From Acidobacteria bacterium SCN 69-37 (GTDB lineage Bacteria; Acidobacteriota; Vicinamibacteria; Vicinamibacterales; SCN-69-37), in the NCBI GenBank assembly GCA_001724025.1, contig MEDJ01000022.1, forward strand, positions 124,001 to 188,000: DNA of 64,000 nucleotides, read 5' to 3'. This document shows, one piece after another, positions 55,018-63,257 of the stretch. The translations under genes were made by a program, and so were the position numbers. Under the pieces are notes generated by a model. The model searched no databases. It was not told the origin of the DNA and saw only the letters and a list, made by a program, of their open reading frames with translations. Every line of letters starts with the position of its first letter. Within the stretch, counting starts at the first letter, position 1.

Positions 55018-56058
55018 GTGAGCGCACACCCGACCGCCGCCAATCCGATTCTCGACTTCGGGATCGACAAGAGCGCGCTGCAATATCTCGGTGCCGACCT
55101 GCAGCGCCCCGAGTGCATCCTGGCCGAACGTGACGGCACACTGTGGTCAGCCGATGCGCGCGGTGGCGTCGTGCGCCTGCGTCACGATGGCACGCAGACC
55201 ATCGTGACGCAGGCGCAGTCGAGCCACTTCGGCGCGGCAGACTCCGATGCCACGCGGTACCTGCGCGGTACGCTGCCGAACGGCCTGGCCTTCGCCGACA
55301 ACGGCGACTTCCTCATCTCGAACTTCGGCACCGATCGGCTCGAGCGCATGACGCGTGACGGCCGCTCCGTCGTGCTGGCCGATCGCGTCGACAGCGAAGA
55401 AGTCGGCAAGGTGAACTTCGTCCTGCGTGATTCGAAGAATCGCATCTGGGTGACGATCTCGACGCGCATCAAGAACTGGATGCACGCGCTGCGCACCGAC
55501 CTGGCCGACGGTTATCTGGCGCGCTACGAGAACGGCACGCTGCGGATCGTGGCTGACGGCTTCCGTTTCACCAACGAGATCCGGTTCGACGCCAGCGAAG
55601 AATGGCTCTATGTCGTCGAAACGACGGGGGGCTGCATCACGCGTTTGCGCATCGATGACCGGGGAGAGGTGGCCGAGCGCGAGATTTTCGGACCATCCTC
55701 GCTCGGGACCGGCGCCTGGCCGGACGGGATCGCGTTCGACAGCGTCGGCAACCTGTGGGGCACGCTCGTCTATTCGGACAAGCTCTTCGTGCTGACACCG
55801 AAGGGCGACCTGATCGTCCTGCTCGACGAGGGCGATCCGAAGAAGGTGGCTGCACTCGAGCAGCAGTTCCGCCAGAATCGCGTGACCGAAGACGTGCTCT
55901 TTGCCACCGGCCGCGGCGTCGCGCCGTGGATGGCCAGCGTGACGTTCGGCGGGCCGGACCTGCGGACTGTCTATATCGGCTCACTCAAGGGCAGCTGCAT
56001 TCCCTATTTCCGAGCGCCCGTCCCGGGCCTGCCGATGGTGCACTGGCACGAACGATGA
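55018..56058 (+). CDS. SMP-30/gluconolactonase-family lactonase
   Basis: A 346-residue six-bladed beta-propeller hydrolase starting at GTG 55018. ECILAERDGTLWSADARGGV holds the first metal Glu; NGLAFADNGDFLISNFGTDR, GFRFTNEIRFDASEEWLYVV and GAWPDGIAFDSVGNLWGTLV supply the Asn, Asn and Asp ligands of the SMP-30 metal site. This family opens sugar lactones. A nine-codon frame (54992-55021) ends on the GTGA overlap just before it. Position beside quinoproteins that form lactones fits the role. Under the same operator as the transporter operon (site A, 135 bp upstream). Confidence 0.85.
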   Translation: MSAHPTAANPILDFGIDKSALQYLGADLQRPECILAERDGTLWSADARGGVVRLRHDGTQTIVTQAQSSHFGAADSDATRYLRGTLPNGLAFADNGDFLISNFGTDRLERMTRDGRSVVLADRVDSEEVGKVNFVLRDSKNRIWVTISTRIKNWMHALRTDLADGYLARYENGTLRIVADGFRFTNEIRFDASEEWLYVVETTGGCITRLRIDDRGEVAEREIFGPSSLGTGAWPDGIAFDSVGNLWGTLVYSDKLFVLTPKGDLIVLLDEGDPKKVAALEQQFRQNRVTEDVLFATGRGVAPWMASVTFGGPDLRTVYIGSLKGSCIPYFRAPVPGLPMVHWHER

Positions 56059-56103
56059 GGGGAAGGCGGGGAGCCTGCAGCCTGGGAGAAGGCCGGGAGG
56101 CGA

Positions 56104-56146
56104 CGGGCGGCACGGCTGCCGATGCCATTCGCCGCCGTGCCGCCCG
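56104..56146. terminator. strong hairpin between convergent genes
   Basis: Arms of 13 bp, CGGGCGGCACGGC (56104-56116) and GCCGTGCCGCCCG (56134-56146), with a 17-nt loop. It lies between the convergent lactonase (ends 56058) and SDR (ends 56158) genes after a family-2 repeat (56060-56103) and ends in a CCGCCCGCAGCCCGCCGCC run like that at 32690. Confidence 0.65.
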
Positions 56147-56157
56147 CAGCCCGCCGC

Positions 56158-56913
56158 CTATTTCCCCTGCCATCCTCCATCGACGTGCACGGACTGGCCC
56201 GTGAGATAGCTCGCCTCGTCTGACGCGAAGAACGCGACAACGCGGCCGACCTCGCGCGGCTGCCCGGCGCGGCCGAGCGAAATCTGTGCAAGGACCTGCG
56301 GCAGGATGTCCGGGCTCTTCATGACCCAGTCGGTCATGTCGGTCTCGATCAGTCCGGGATGCACGCAGTTCACGCGGATGCCGAGCGGGGTCATCTCGGC
56401 CGACATGTTGCGCGTCAGCGCCTCCAGCCCGAGCTTGGTCGGCGCGTAGTGCGTACGTCCCGGCAGCACCTTGGCCGCCTGGATCGATCCGATGTTGACG
56501 ATGCTGCCCTGCCGTTTCTCGGCCACGAGGCGGCGGCAGACGACCTGGGCGCAGAGCCAGTTGCCCCGAAGGTTGATGTCGGTCAGCCGCGTCCACTGCT
56601 CGTCGGTCAGTTCGAGGAACGGCACGATCGTCTCGATGCCGGCATTGTTGACCAGGATGTCGAGCGGACCGAACTCCTGCCAGACACGCTCGACCATCGC
56701 CTCCACATCGCTGCGGCTGGCCACGTCGGCCTTCACGGTCAGCGCGCGTCGTCCCTTGCTGCGCACGTATGCGGCCGTCTCTTCGGCGGCCGCGGCGTTC
56801 CCTACGTAATTGATCGCGACGTCGGCACCTTCGTCGGCAAATACTTCGGCGATCCCACGGCCGATGCCTCGGCTGGCGCCAGTCACCAGTGTCACTTTGT
56901 TCTGCAGTCTCAC
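56158..56913 (-). CDS. SDR-family oxidoreductase (glucose/gluconate dehydrogenase type)
   Basis: A 251-residue classical SDR. GTG 56913 is preceded by AGGAGG 5 nt away, so longer N-termini are rejected. VTLVTGASRGIGRGIAEVFA is TGxxxGIG, LVNNAGIETIVPFLEL holds NNAG, IVNIGSIQAAKVLPGRTHYA with PTKLGLEALTR supplies Ser-Tyr-Lys, and VHPGLIETDMTDWVMKSPDI is the PG motif; YLTGQSVHVDGGWQGK is the standard end. Such enzymes act on sugars, sugar acids or 3-oxoacyl groups. Divergent from the GntR gene with operator-like site B between them, 42 bp from its start. Confidence 0.88.
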   Translation of the reverse strand: MRLQNKVTLVTGASRGIGRGIAEVFADEGADVAINYVGNAAAAEETAAYVRSKGRRALTVKADVASRSDVEAMVERVWQEFGPLDILVNNAGIETIVPFLELTDEQWTRLTDINLRGNWLCAQVVCRRLVAEKRQGSIVNIGSIQAAKVLPGRTHYAPTKLGLEALTRNMSAEMTPLGIRVNCVHPGLIETDMTDWVMKSPDILPQVLAQISLGRAGQPREVGRVVAFFASDEASYLTGQSVHVDGGWQGK

Positions 56914-56954
56914 AGAGCCTCCTGACCCGCGGCCGGCGACCGGACCGCCACGCT

Positions 56955-56967
56955 CGCGATTATCGAT
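56955..56967. promoter_or_regulatory. operator-like site B
   Basis: CGCGATTATCGAT matches ATCGATTATCGAT at 11 of 13 positions. It lies 42 bp upstream of the SDR start and 81 bp upstream of the GntR start, placed to control both. A further half-site CGATTATA follows at 56980. Confidence 0.5.
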
Positions 56968-57047
56968 TATGCGGACGCGACGATTATAGCGGAGCACGCG
57001 GCACGATGCGACGTCCGGCCGCAGGGGGCGGTGCTACGATAGGGCTC

Positions 57048-57845
57048 GTGGCAACGCGGTCACCATCCGCTTCGACTTCTGCTTCCGACTCGACACGTCT
57101 CGTAGCGGCCCGGACCGCGGCACCGCTCCAGCGACTCCCGGAGCGACGCGTGCTCCGCGAGGAGATCCGCGATCGCCTGATCGAGGACATTCTCGGCGGT
57201 CGCCTCGTGCCAGGCGATCGACTCGTCGAAACGCGAATCGCCCAGAGCTACGGGGTGAGTCAGGCCCCGGTGCGCGAGGCCCTGCGCGATCTCGAACTGC
57301 TCGGCTTCGTCGTGAGTGCGCCGTTCCGCGGGTCGGTGGTGCGCGAGGTGTCGACGAGCGACCTCGTGCAGATCTATCCGATCCGCGCCGTGCTCGAAGG
57401 ACTCGCCGCCCGCGATGCGGCCACACGCCTCGACGCAGCAGGCCTCAAGAAACTCGAGAGCCTCGTCACGTCGATGCGCAAGTCCGCGGCACGGGGTGAC
57501 ACCCGTGCCGCGATCTCCGATGACTTCGCTTTTCACCTCATCATCGTCGAAGCCTCGGGCAACTGGCTGCTGAAGCAGTTCTGGGAGCGGATGCGCCTGG
57601 CCACGACAACGTTCCTGACGGTCTCGCGATCGCACCATGCGCTGGCCGAGATCGCCGAACGCCACGCGCCGGTCCTCGAGGCGCTGCGCCGCCGCGATCC
57701 CGATGCGGCCGAACGCGCAATGCGTCGGCACATCGAGGAACCGGGCGAGTGGCTGCGCCTCGCACTGGATACCGAAGGCGAGGAGCGGCCAACGCCGCCA
57801 CCGGCGCCGGCCCGAACGACGCCCGCACGTAAGTCGCGCCGATGA
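57048..57845 (+). CDS. GntR-family regulator with FCD ligand domain
   Basis: A 265-residue regulator from GTG 57048, 7 nt after a TACGAT box; an in-frame ATG at 57006 gives a 279-residue form. The winged helix is VLREEIRDRLIEDILGGRLV with PGDRLVETRIAQSYGVSQAP and VREALRDLELLGFVVSAPFR. The FCD domain follows with IRAVLEGLAARDAATRLDAA, DDFAFHLIIVEASGNW (acid/His metal site) and HHALAEIAERHAPVLEALRR with HIEE. FCD/FadR-subfamily proteins respond to sugar acids or organic acids. Sites A-D share one palindrome of the type these proteins bind, and the gene is in the centre of the cluster. Confidence 0.88.
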   Translation: MATRSPSASTSASDSTRLVAARTAAPLQRLPERRVLREEIRDRLIEDILGGRLVPGDRLVETRIAQSYGVSQAPVREALRDLELLGFVVSAPFRGSVVREVSTSDLVQIYPIRAVLEGLAARDAATRLDAAGLKKLESLVTSMRKSAARGDTRAAISDDFAFHLIIVEASGNWLLKQFWERMRLATTTFLTVSRSHHALAEIAERHAPVLEALRRRDPDAAERAMRRHIEEPGEWLRLALDTEGEERPTPPPAPARTTPARKSRR

Positions 57846-57928
57846 AGTAGGTTGGCGCCGTGCGACGGCGCCAACCTTCGGGCCGGGCAGCCCGCCAACG
57901 ATCGCCGCTCGTCGCGATCTCGCATATA

Positions 57929-57941
57929 ATCGATTGTCGAT
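57929..57941. promoter_or_regulatory. operator-like site C, ATCGATTGTCGAT
   Basis: Perfect match to ATCGATTRTCGAT within the wider palindrome TAATCGA-TTG-TCGATTA (57927-57943). It lies 49 bp before the transketolase ATG. Confidence 0.6.
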
Positions 57942-57989
57942 TACTCTTCACCACCGCCCGGTACCGTCGGGCCAGGGGGGCCTGCCACC

Positions 57990-60155
57990 ATGCATCAGTT
58001 CCCGGCCGTGCGCGCGTCGCACCACCAGCCGCTTCATCCGCCCGCGTCCACGCCCCAGCACCTGCTGCGGCAGGGCATCCTGAAGCTGCTTGCCATCAAG
58101 GACTCCGACGTCCGCACGCTCACGCTCGAACAGTGCCGCGACGCCGTCGACAAGAGTCTGCACGCCGGTGGCGCCTTCTCCGCCACCATCCCACTCGTCA
58201 GCCTGTACTACGGCGGCTTCATGACCCTCGACGTCGTCGATCCGACGCGACGCGGACAAGACCTCTTCGTCCTGAGCAAGGGGCACGCCGTTGCGGCCAT
58301 GGCGTCCATCTACGCCGAGTTCGGATACTTCGACCGATCGATTCTCCGAGGATCACGGGCGTTCGCGAGCATCCTCAATGGCCATCCGGGCCCGATCCTG
58401 CCTGGCGTCCACCTGGCGACCGGGCCGATGGGCCAGGGCCTTGCAGTCGCGCAGGGCTTCGCGATCGCCGGCCGCCAGTCGCCTCGCTTCGATACCTACT
58501 GCATCTGCGGCGACGGCGAACTGCAGGAAGGCCCGATCTGGGAAGCCGTGATGTACGCGGGCCAGAAGCAGCTCGACAACCTGTGCGTCATGGTCGACCG
58601 CAACAACGGGCAGCTCGACATGGCCAATCGCATGGTGTTCCCCATGCCCGACCTCGAACCGGTGTTCGCGTCATTCGGGTGGGAGGTTCAAAGCGTCGAC
58701 GCCACGCAGTACGAGCCGGTGTACGCGGCGCTCGAACGCTTCCGCTTCGGCCCACGTACCGGCCGACCGACAGCGATCATCTGCCGCACGACCAAGGGGC
58801 ACGGCGCCCTCTCGGACTTCATGAACAAGCACAAGGTGACCGTGCCCGACGCGACGCTCCAGCAGGAGTTGGCGCTGCAGGCACGGCAGCGCGAGGATCG
58901 CGTGCGCGAGTTCCACGCGTTCGATCAATCGCTCGCCGCCCGTGCCGACGGCGCCGCGATCCACGACGCGCTCGCAGAAATTGCCGCGGGCATGTTCCTC
59001 GATACCAGCACGAGCGACGAAGGTCTGTCGCTCGCGCCCGTCGTCGGGCCGGTGCGGGCACGCCGCACGCCGGCGCGCAACAAACGCGTGCATTACGACG
59101 CCAGCCGACTCCCACGCCTCGATCCGTCGAAGCCGTACGCCGCCAGCGACATCATCACCGCCGCGATGAGGGTCTTCGCGTGCGACCCTGCCGTCGTGTC
59201 CATCGACGCGGACCTTGCCACGACGAGCGGACTCGAGGCCGGCGTCGGCGCCGTCGATCAGCGTCGGGCGCTGAACGCCGGCGTGGCCGAGGCGAACATG
59301 ATGGGCCTGGGCGAGGCATTCGCCGCTCTTGGCCACCAGACGTGGATCAGCACGTTCTGCCCGTTCTTCGACTGGAAAGTCCTGCGACGCATTGCTGTCG
59401 GCCAGCAGGAGCGGCTCGAGACGATGGCCGCGCCTGACGGGTGGCTTGGTGAAGGGCACGGGCTCGATCTCGTGATGCTGGCGACGGCCGCCAACTTCGA
59501 GACGCGCACCAACGGCGCCACGCACATGGCCAACGACGACAACACGATCTTCGACGGCATGGCGCACCTGCAGATCGTGGATATTTCGTGCCCGCAGCAG
59601 ATGCTGGCGTTCATGCGCTGGAGCATGGAAGGCAACCGAGGCCTCGTGTACGTCCGCGTGATGCGCACGCCCTCGGCCGTGCTGTACGACAGCGACTACG
59701 AGTTCGCATTCGGTCGGGGCCACGTCCTGCGCGAGAGCCCCACCGATCGCGCGGTCATCGTCAGCAGCGGCCGCGGTGTGCACGAGGCTCTGGCCGCCGC
59801 TGTCACGTGTGAGCGGGACGGTCTGCCGGTCGGCGTGGTCGATATGCCGTCGATCGACGAAGATCTGCTGCTGCGTCTGTACGATTCGGGACAGACCCTC
59901 TGCCTCGCCGAACAGAACAACGGCTTCATCCTGCAGAACCTGCTGAGGATCGTCTATCGTCGCCGCGCGACCGACACCGCCGGCCTGGCGCGCGTGCTGA
60001 CCATCAATGCCCTCGATGCCGCCGGCAGACCGCGATTCATCCACTCGGGCACGTACGACGAGCTGATCGAGGCGTTCGGCCTGTCGGCCTCGGCCATTGC
60101 CGCGGCCGTCACCGCCCGCGTCACGACGGCCGACACGTCACAGCCCGATCGATAA
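57990..60155 (+). CDS. single-chain transketolase-like enzyme
   Basis: A 721-residue thiamine-diphosphate enzyme with both transketolase halves in one chain. The N-half has KGHAVAAMASIYAEFGYF, LATGPMGQGLAVAQGFAIAG and the ThDP motif GDGELQEGPIWEAVMYAGQK to DRNNGQ. A linker of about 100 residues rich in charged residues (VPDATLQQELALQARQREDR onward) joins the C-half, which has SGLEAGVGAVDQRRALNAGV, the catalytic Glu in VAEANMMGLGEAFAALG, and GRGVHEALAAAVTCERDGLP. Residues VHLATGPMGQG and TTKGHG are typical. Canonical transketolases show a different donor pocket; the substrate here is open. Operator-like site C is upstream. Confidence 0.88.
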   Translation: MHQFPAVRASHHQPLHPPASTPQHLLRQGILKLLAIKDSDVRTLTLEQCRDAVDKSLHAGGAFSATIPLVSLYYGGFMTLDVVDPTRRGQDLFVLSKGHAVAAMASIYAEFGYFDRSILRGSRAFASILNGHPGPILPGVHLATGPMGQGLAVAQGFAIAGRQSPRFDTYCICGDGELQEGPIWEAVMYAGQKQLDNLCVMVDRNNGQLDMANRMVFPMPDLEPVFASFGWEVQSVDATQYEPVYAALERFRFGPRTGRPTAIICRTTKGHGALSDFMNKHKVTVPDATLQQELALQARQREDRVREFHAFDQSLAARADGAAIHDALAEIAAGMFLDTSTSDEGLSLAPVVGPVRARRTPARNKRVHYDASRLPRLDPSKPYAASDIITAAMRVFACDPAVVSIDADLATTSGLEAGVGAVDQRRALNAGVAEANMMGLGEAFAALGHQTWISTFCPFFDWKVLRRIAVGQQERLETMAAPDGWLGEGHGLDLVMLATAANFETRTNGATHMANDDNTIFDGMAHLQIVDISCPQQMLAFMRWSMEGNRGLVYVRVMRTPSAVLYDSDYEFAFGRGHVLRESPTDRAVIVSSGRGVHEALAAAVTCERDGLPVGVVDMPSIDEDLLLRLYDSGQTLCLAEQNNGFILQNLLRIVYRRRATDTAGLARVLTINALDAAGRPRFIHSGTYDELIEAFGLSASAIAAAVTARVTTADTSQPDR

Positions 60156-60170
60156 GGGAGATTCGTCGAT

Positions 60171-60557
60171 ATGAGCGTTCCCACGAGACACGAATCGGAG
60201 GTCGAGGCCCTCGACCTCCCTGGACGACGCCTGCAATGGCTGGTCAACAACGGCGGGATCGCGGCCGCGCACTGCTCGGTCTGCCGTATCCTCGTCGCAC
60301 CGGGGGACAAGGTGTCTCCCGCGCACTCGCACCCGAACGGCGAGGAAGTCATCTACATCATGAGCGGGTCGGGGCGTGTGCTCGTCGCGGGCGAGGTGGC
60401 TCCCGTGTCGGCCGGATCGGTCGTGCTGTTCCCGAAGGGCGCGATCCACATGCTCCACAACACGAGCGCCGTGGAGATGGAAGTCGTGTGCTTCTTCGCT
60501 CCGCCGACGGGCCTGGACAATTACGTCACACACGAGGGTGTCGATTTTCCGGACTAG
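60171..60557 (+). CDS. cupin-domain protein
   Basis: A 128-residue single cupin. AAGGGAG precedes ATG 60171, 15 bp after the transketolase stop, so cotranscribed. PGDKVSPAHSHPNGEEVIYI is cupin motif 1 (HxHx-E, GE), and GSVVLFPKGAIHMLHNTSAV is motif 2 (PxG-IH-N), so the metal-binding His and Glu are kept. Small cupins in sugar loci act as isomerases or sensors. No more specific role visible. Confidence 0.82.
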   Translation: MSVPTRHESEVEALDLPGRRLQWLVNNGGIAAAHCSVCRILVAPGDKVSPAHSHPNGEEVIYIMSGSGRVLVAGEVAPVSAGSVVLFPKGAIHMLHNTSAVEMEVVCFFAPPTGLDNYVTHEGVDFPD

Positions 60558-60592
60558 ACGACGGGCCCTCTGGCTTCTCATCGGCGGCTTGC

Positions 60593-60598
60593 CATAAT
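60593..60598 (+). promoter_or_regulatory. -10 box CATAAT before ogt-like gene
   Basis: CATAAT ends 12 nt before ATG 60611, with no SD. Confidence 0.3.
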
Positions 60599-60610
60599 GT
60601 ATGTCGAGCG

Positions 60611-61126
60611 ATGGGGACCGTCTATACGTCGTCCGTCGAGAGCCCCGTCGGTCCGCTCCTGGTCGCGGCGTCAGACGCCGGCATCCACGCGATCGAGTTC
60701 CACGCGCCGCGGCACGCGGTACCACGCACCGGCGACTGGCATGAGGGGACGCACCCGCTGATCGAGGCGGCGCGCGGGCAGCTCGCCGAGTATTTCGCCC
60801 GGCGGCGCCGAGTGTTCGATTTGCGGCTCGCGCCGGCTGGCACGTCCTTCCAGCGGCATGTCTGGGAGACGCTCGCGACGATCCCTTACGGCCAAACCAT
60901 CAGCTACACCGAACTGGCGATTCGCGTGGGACGGCCCAGCGCAACGCGGGCCGTGGGCGCCGCCAACGGCCGAAATCCGCTGCCGCTCGTCCTGCCCTGT
61001 CACCGGGTGATTGGCGCCAACGGATCGCTCACCGGCTTCGGCGGTGGGCTCCCGACGAAGCGGTTCCTGCTGGAGCTCGAAGGCGCACAGCGGACGCTGC
61101 TGGGGAAACTGACGGACGACGGGTGA
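60611..61126 (+). CDS. ogt: methylated-DNA--protein-cysteine methyltransferase
   Basis: A 171-residue suicide repair protein that removes alkyl groups from O6-guanine. GTSFQRHVWETLATIPYGQT precedes SYTELAIRVGRPSATRAVGA (recognition helix), ANGRNPLPLVLPCHRVIGAN holds the acceptor Cys in PCHRV, and GSLTGFGGGLPTKRFLLELE completes the domain. Ogt-type because only the C-terminal transferase domain and a short N-domain exist. Preceded by its own CATAAT box, it is probably not part of the transketolase unit functionally. Confidence 0.95.
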   Translation: MGTVYTSSVESPVGPLLVAASDAGIHAIEFHAPRHAVPRTGDWHEGTHPLIEAARGQLAEYFARRRRVFDLRLAPAGTSFQRHVWETLATIPYGQTISYTELAIRVGRPSATRAVGAANGRNPLPLVLPCHRVIGANGSLTGFGGGLPTKRFLLELEGAQRTLLGKLTDDG

Positions 61127-61150
61127 GAAGTCAAAAGTCGTTGACTTGCC

Positions 61151-63088
61151 TTACTTTCCCCAGAAGATGAACGTGCCGAACTTCGTGCTCGTCACGATGT
61201 CGACGTGACCATCGCGGTTGATGTCTCCGGCCCAGGCGTCTGACCCGACTCCCGACTGGTTGTGGATCAGTTCCGGCACGAACTCGGCACCACCGGGGGC
61301 CTTCGGATTGCGTACGGTCCGGTACCAGTAAATCACCGGCGGCCCGTAAGGATCGGGATCGATCTGCGTATCCTGATGCGACCAGTACCGCTTGCCCACG
61401 ATGAAATCCGGGATGCCGTCGGCGTCGATATCGGCAACCGTCGTACCGTGCAGCTGAGAGAACGACACCCCACCGGCATTGCCCGGCCAGTTGTGATCGT
61501 CCATGATCATGTGCTGCTCGAACGAGATCGTCCCCGAGGCGTCGCGCTTCTGCTCGTACCAGGCCAGTCCCCAGCCGTGCGCGGAGAGCGACGTGACGAC
61601 GTCGTTGAGGCCGTCGCCGTTGACGTCGTAGACGGCCATCACGCTGCCGCCTGCGCTCGTGCGGCCGATCGGACGACCGAACGCCTGCGGATGGTATTGC
61701 CAGGGCCCGGTCGCCGACGCGTTTGCCGGCTGCTCCCACCACCCGTATGCGTTGAGGATGTCCTTCCGGCCATCACCGTTGACGTCGCCCACGCCCACGC
61801 CGTGCGCGGTGGCATAGCCGGTCTCGGAAACGGTGCGCACGATCCACGGCTCCGTCGGATTGGCGGGATCGGGTTTCGCGTAGTGCATCGCGCCCTGCGC
61901 CCCGTAGACCAGCTCCGGCTTGCCGTCGCCGTCGACGTCCTCGAGCACGGCAATCTCCGTTTGCTGCGCGCTGGTGACGCGGTAGCTGTCCCACCGCCGC
62001 GACTCGCCCTTCGGATTCACGTAAAGCGTCGCTCCGGCGTTCTCGCCCGAGAAGCTCGCGTTCAGAACGTCAGGCCATCCATCCCCCGTGAAATCGTACG
62101 CGAACTGCATCCAGGCGTCGTTCGCGAACTGCACCGAGGGATTGATCGTGGTGGTCAGATAGATTTCGCGGCTGCGCTGATAATCGGGCCCGAAATAGAT
62201 GTGCGGACCGGCGACGACATCGGTGACGCCATCGTGATTGAAGTCGGCGGCGCTTGCACCGAACGAGTAGTAGAAGTCGCTGATCTGCTGGACGCGGAAC
62301 CGCGGGGACACCTTCTCGGCTTCGCGTGTGCGCACGCCGAGATCCTTGAACGCGATCGCCTTGAAGCGAACCGGTCCCGTGCCGGCCACGTGCAGGGCCA
62401 CGGACCCGAATCGGCCCATCGCGTCGTCGGCCACGCCGCTCGGTCCGGCGTTGTTGATGAACGTGCGCACGATGTTGGCGTCGATCAGAATCTCGAGGTC
62501 GTTCCATTCACCGGGGTGCAGCCCCGTATTCGGCGTGGGAATCGGCAGTTGCACGGCAGGCCCGCGGCCGCCACGACCCGCGGCCGGAGGCGCGGCAGGG
62601 CCACCCACACGTCCCCGTCCCGGAGCGTCGGGCGTCGGTGGTGGCGCGATGCGCACCTGGCCTCCGCCGGGCACACGCAGGCGGGTACGCGACGTTTCGC
62701 GACCACTCGCGTCGATCGTCAACGCGTAGGCGCCGACGTCGCCCTCTGTCAGCGAGACGTAAATGCCTTTCAGGCCGTCGGCGGTCTTCTCCGCGCGCAG
62801 CAGCACACCGGCGCGGCAACCGGCCGCACACTGGAACGTGGAGAAGAAGCCCGTGTCCTGCCAGGACCGGTCGAAGACGAGCCACCCTCCGGTGTCTGCC
62901 TTCGGCGTTCCGGTAATCTCGCCCTCGGCGGCGCGCCAGTCGGCCTGCCCGATTGGATTCCAGCCAGTGAGGCTGGAGCCCTCGAAGCGAAGATCGGGCC
63001 GGAACGACGGCCCAGCGCCGAACACGGGCACCAGGACGCCCGAGGCGAGCGACGCGGTCAGGACGAGAGCGAGACGAGTGCTGCGCAT
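61151..63088 (-). CDS. exported VCBS/FG-GAP propeller protein with DUF1080-like N-domain
   Basis: A 645-residue exported protein. Signal peptide MRSTRLALVLTASLASGVLV, then a DUF1080/LamG-like jelly-roll domain (LTGWNPIGQADWRAAEGEIT, GWLVFDRSWQDTGFFSTFQC) interrupted by a Gly/Ala/Pro/Arg linker (GRGRVGGPAAPPAAGRGGRG). Seven Asp-rich calcium motifs follow: DFNHDGVTD, DFTGDGWPD, DVDGDGKPE, DVNGDGRKD, DVNGDGLND, DIDADGIPD, DINRDGHVD, forming a seven-bladed propeller. DUF1080 proteins often act on 3-keto-glycosides or bind glycans. Operator-like site D lies 62 bp upstream. Confidence 0.88.
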   Translation of the reverse strand: MRSTRLALVLTASLASGVLVPVFGAGPSFRPDLRFEGSSLTGWNPIGQADWRAAEGEITGTPKADTGGWLVFDRSWQDTGFFSTFQCAAGCRAGVLLRAEKTADGLKGIYVSLTEGDVGAYALTIDASGRETSRTRLRVPGGGQVRIAPPPTPDAPGRGRVGGPAAPPAAGRGGRGPAVQLPIPTPNTGLHPGEWNDLEILIDANIVRTFINNAGPSGVADDAMGRFGSVALHVAGTGPVRFKAIAFKDLGVRTREAEKVSPRFRVQQISDFYYSFGASAADFNHDGVTDVVAGPHIYFGPDYQRSREIYLTTTINPSVQFANDAWMQFAYDFTGDGWPDVLNASFSGENAGATLYVNPKGESRRWDSYRVTSAQQTEIAVLEDVDGDGKPELVYGAQGAMHYAKPDPANPTEPWIVRTVSETGYATAHGVGVGDVNGDGRKDILNAYGWWEQPANASATGPWQYHPQAFGRPIGRTSAGGSVMAVYDVNGDGLNDVVTSLSAHGWGLAWYEQKRDASGTISFEQHMIMDDHNWPGNAGGVSFSQLHGTTVADIDADGIPDFIVGKRYWSHQDTQIDPDPYGPPVIYWYRTVRNPKAPGGAEFVPELIHNQSGVGSDAWAGDINRDGHVDIVTSTKFGTFIFWGK

Positions 63089-63149
63089 AGTGAGTCCCTG
63101 GAGAAGCCGGCCGGCGCGGGTATGTCCCCGCCACGTCAGAACGCATTCG

Positions 63150-63162
63150 ATGGATTATCGAT
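63150..63162. promoter_or_regulatory. operator-like site D
   Basis: ATGGATTATCGAT matches ATCGATTATCGAT at 12 of 13 positions. It is 62 bp upstream of the FG-GAP protein start and after the TonB receptor stop, so it can act on the former. Confidence 0.5.
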
Positions 63163-63257
63163 GATATCGCGGTTCGCCACGGCCGGTCGCCGCGGGCGCC
63201 GACGGACAGCAGGCGGATCATCACGATCGACCTGCTGCCCGTCGCGTGTCTGTCGAA

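Noticed and set aside
56158-56997. Longer SDR protein starting at 56997
   Set aside because: It would place operator site B inside the gene; the GTG at 56913 has a strong AGGAGG and begins at the canonical SDR N-terminus.
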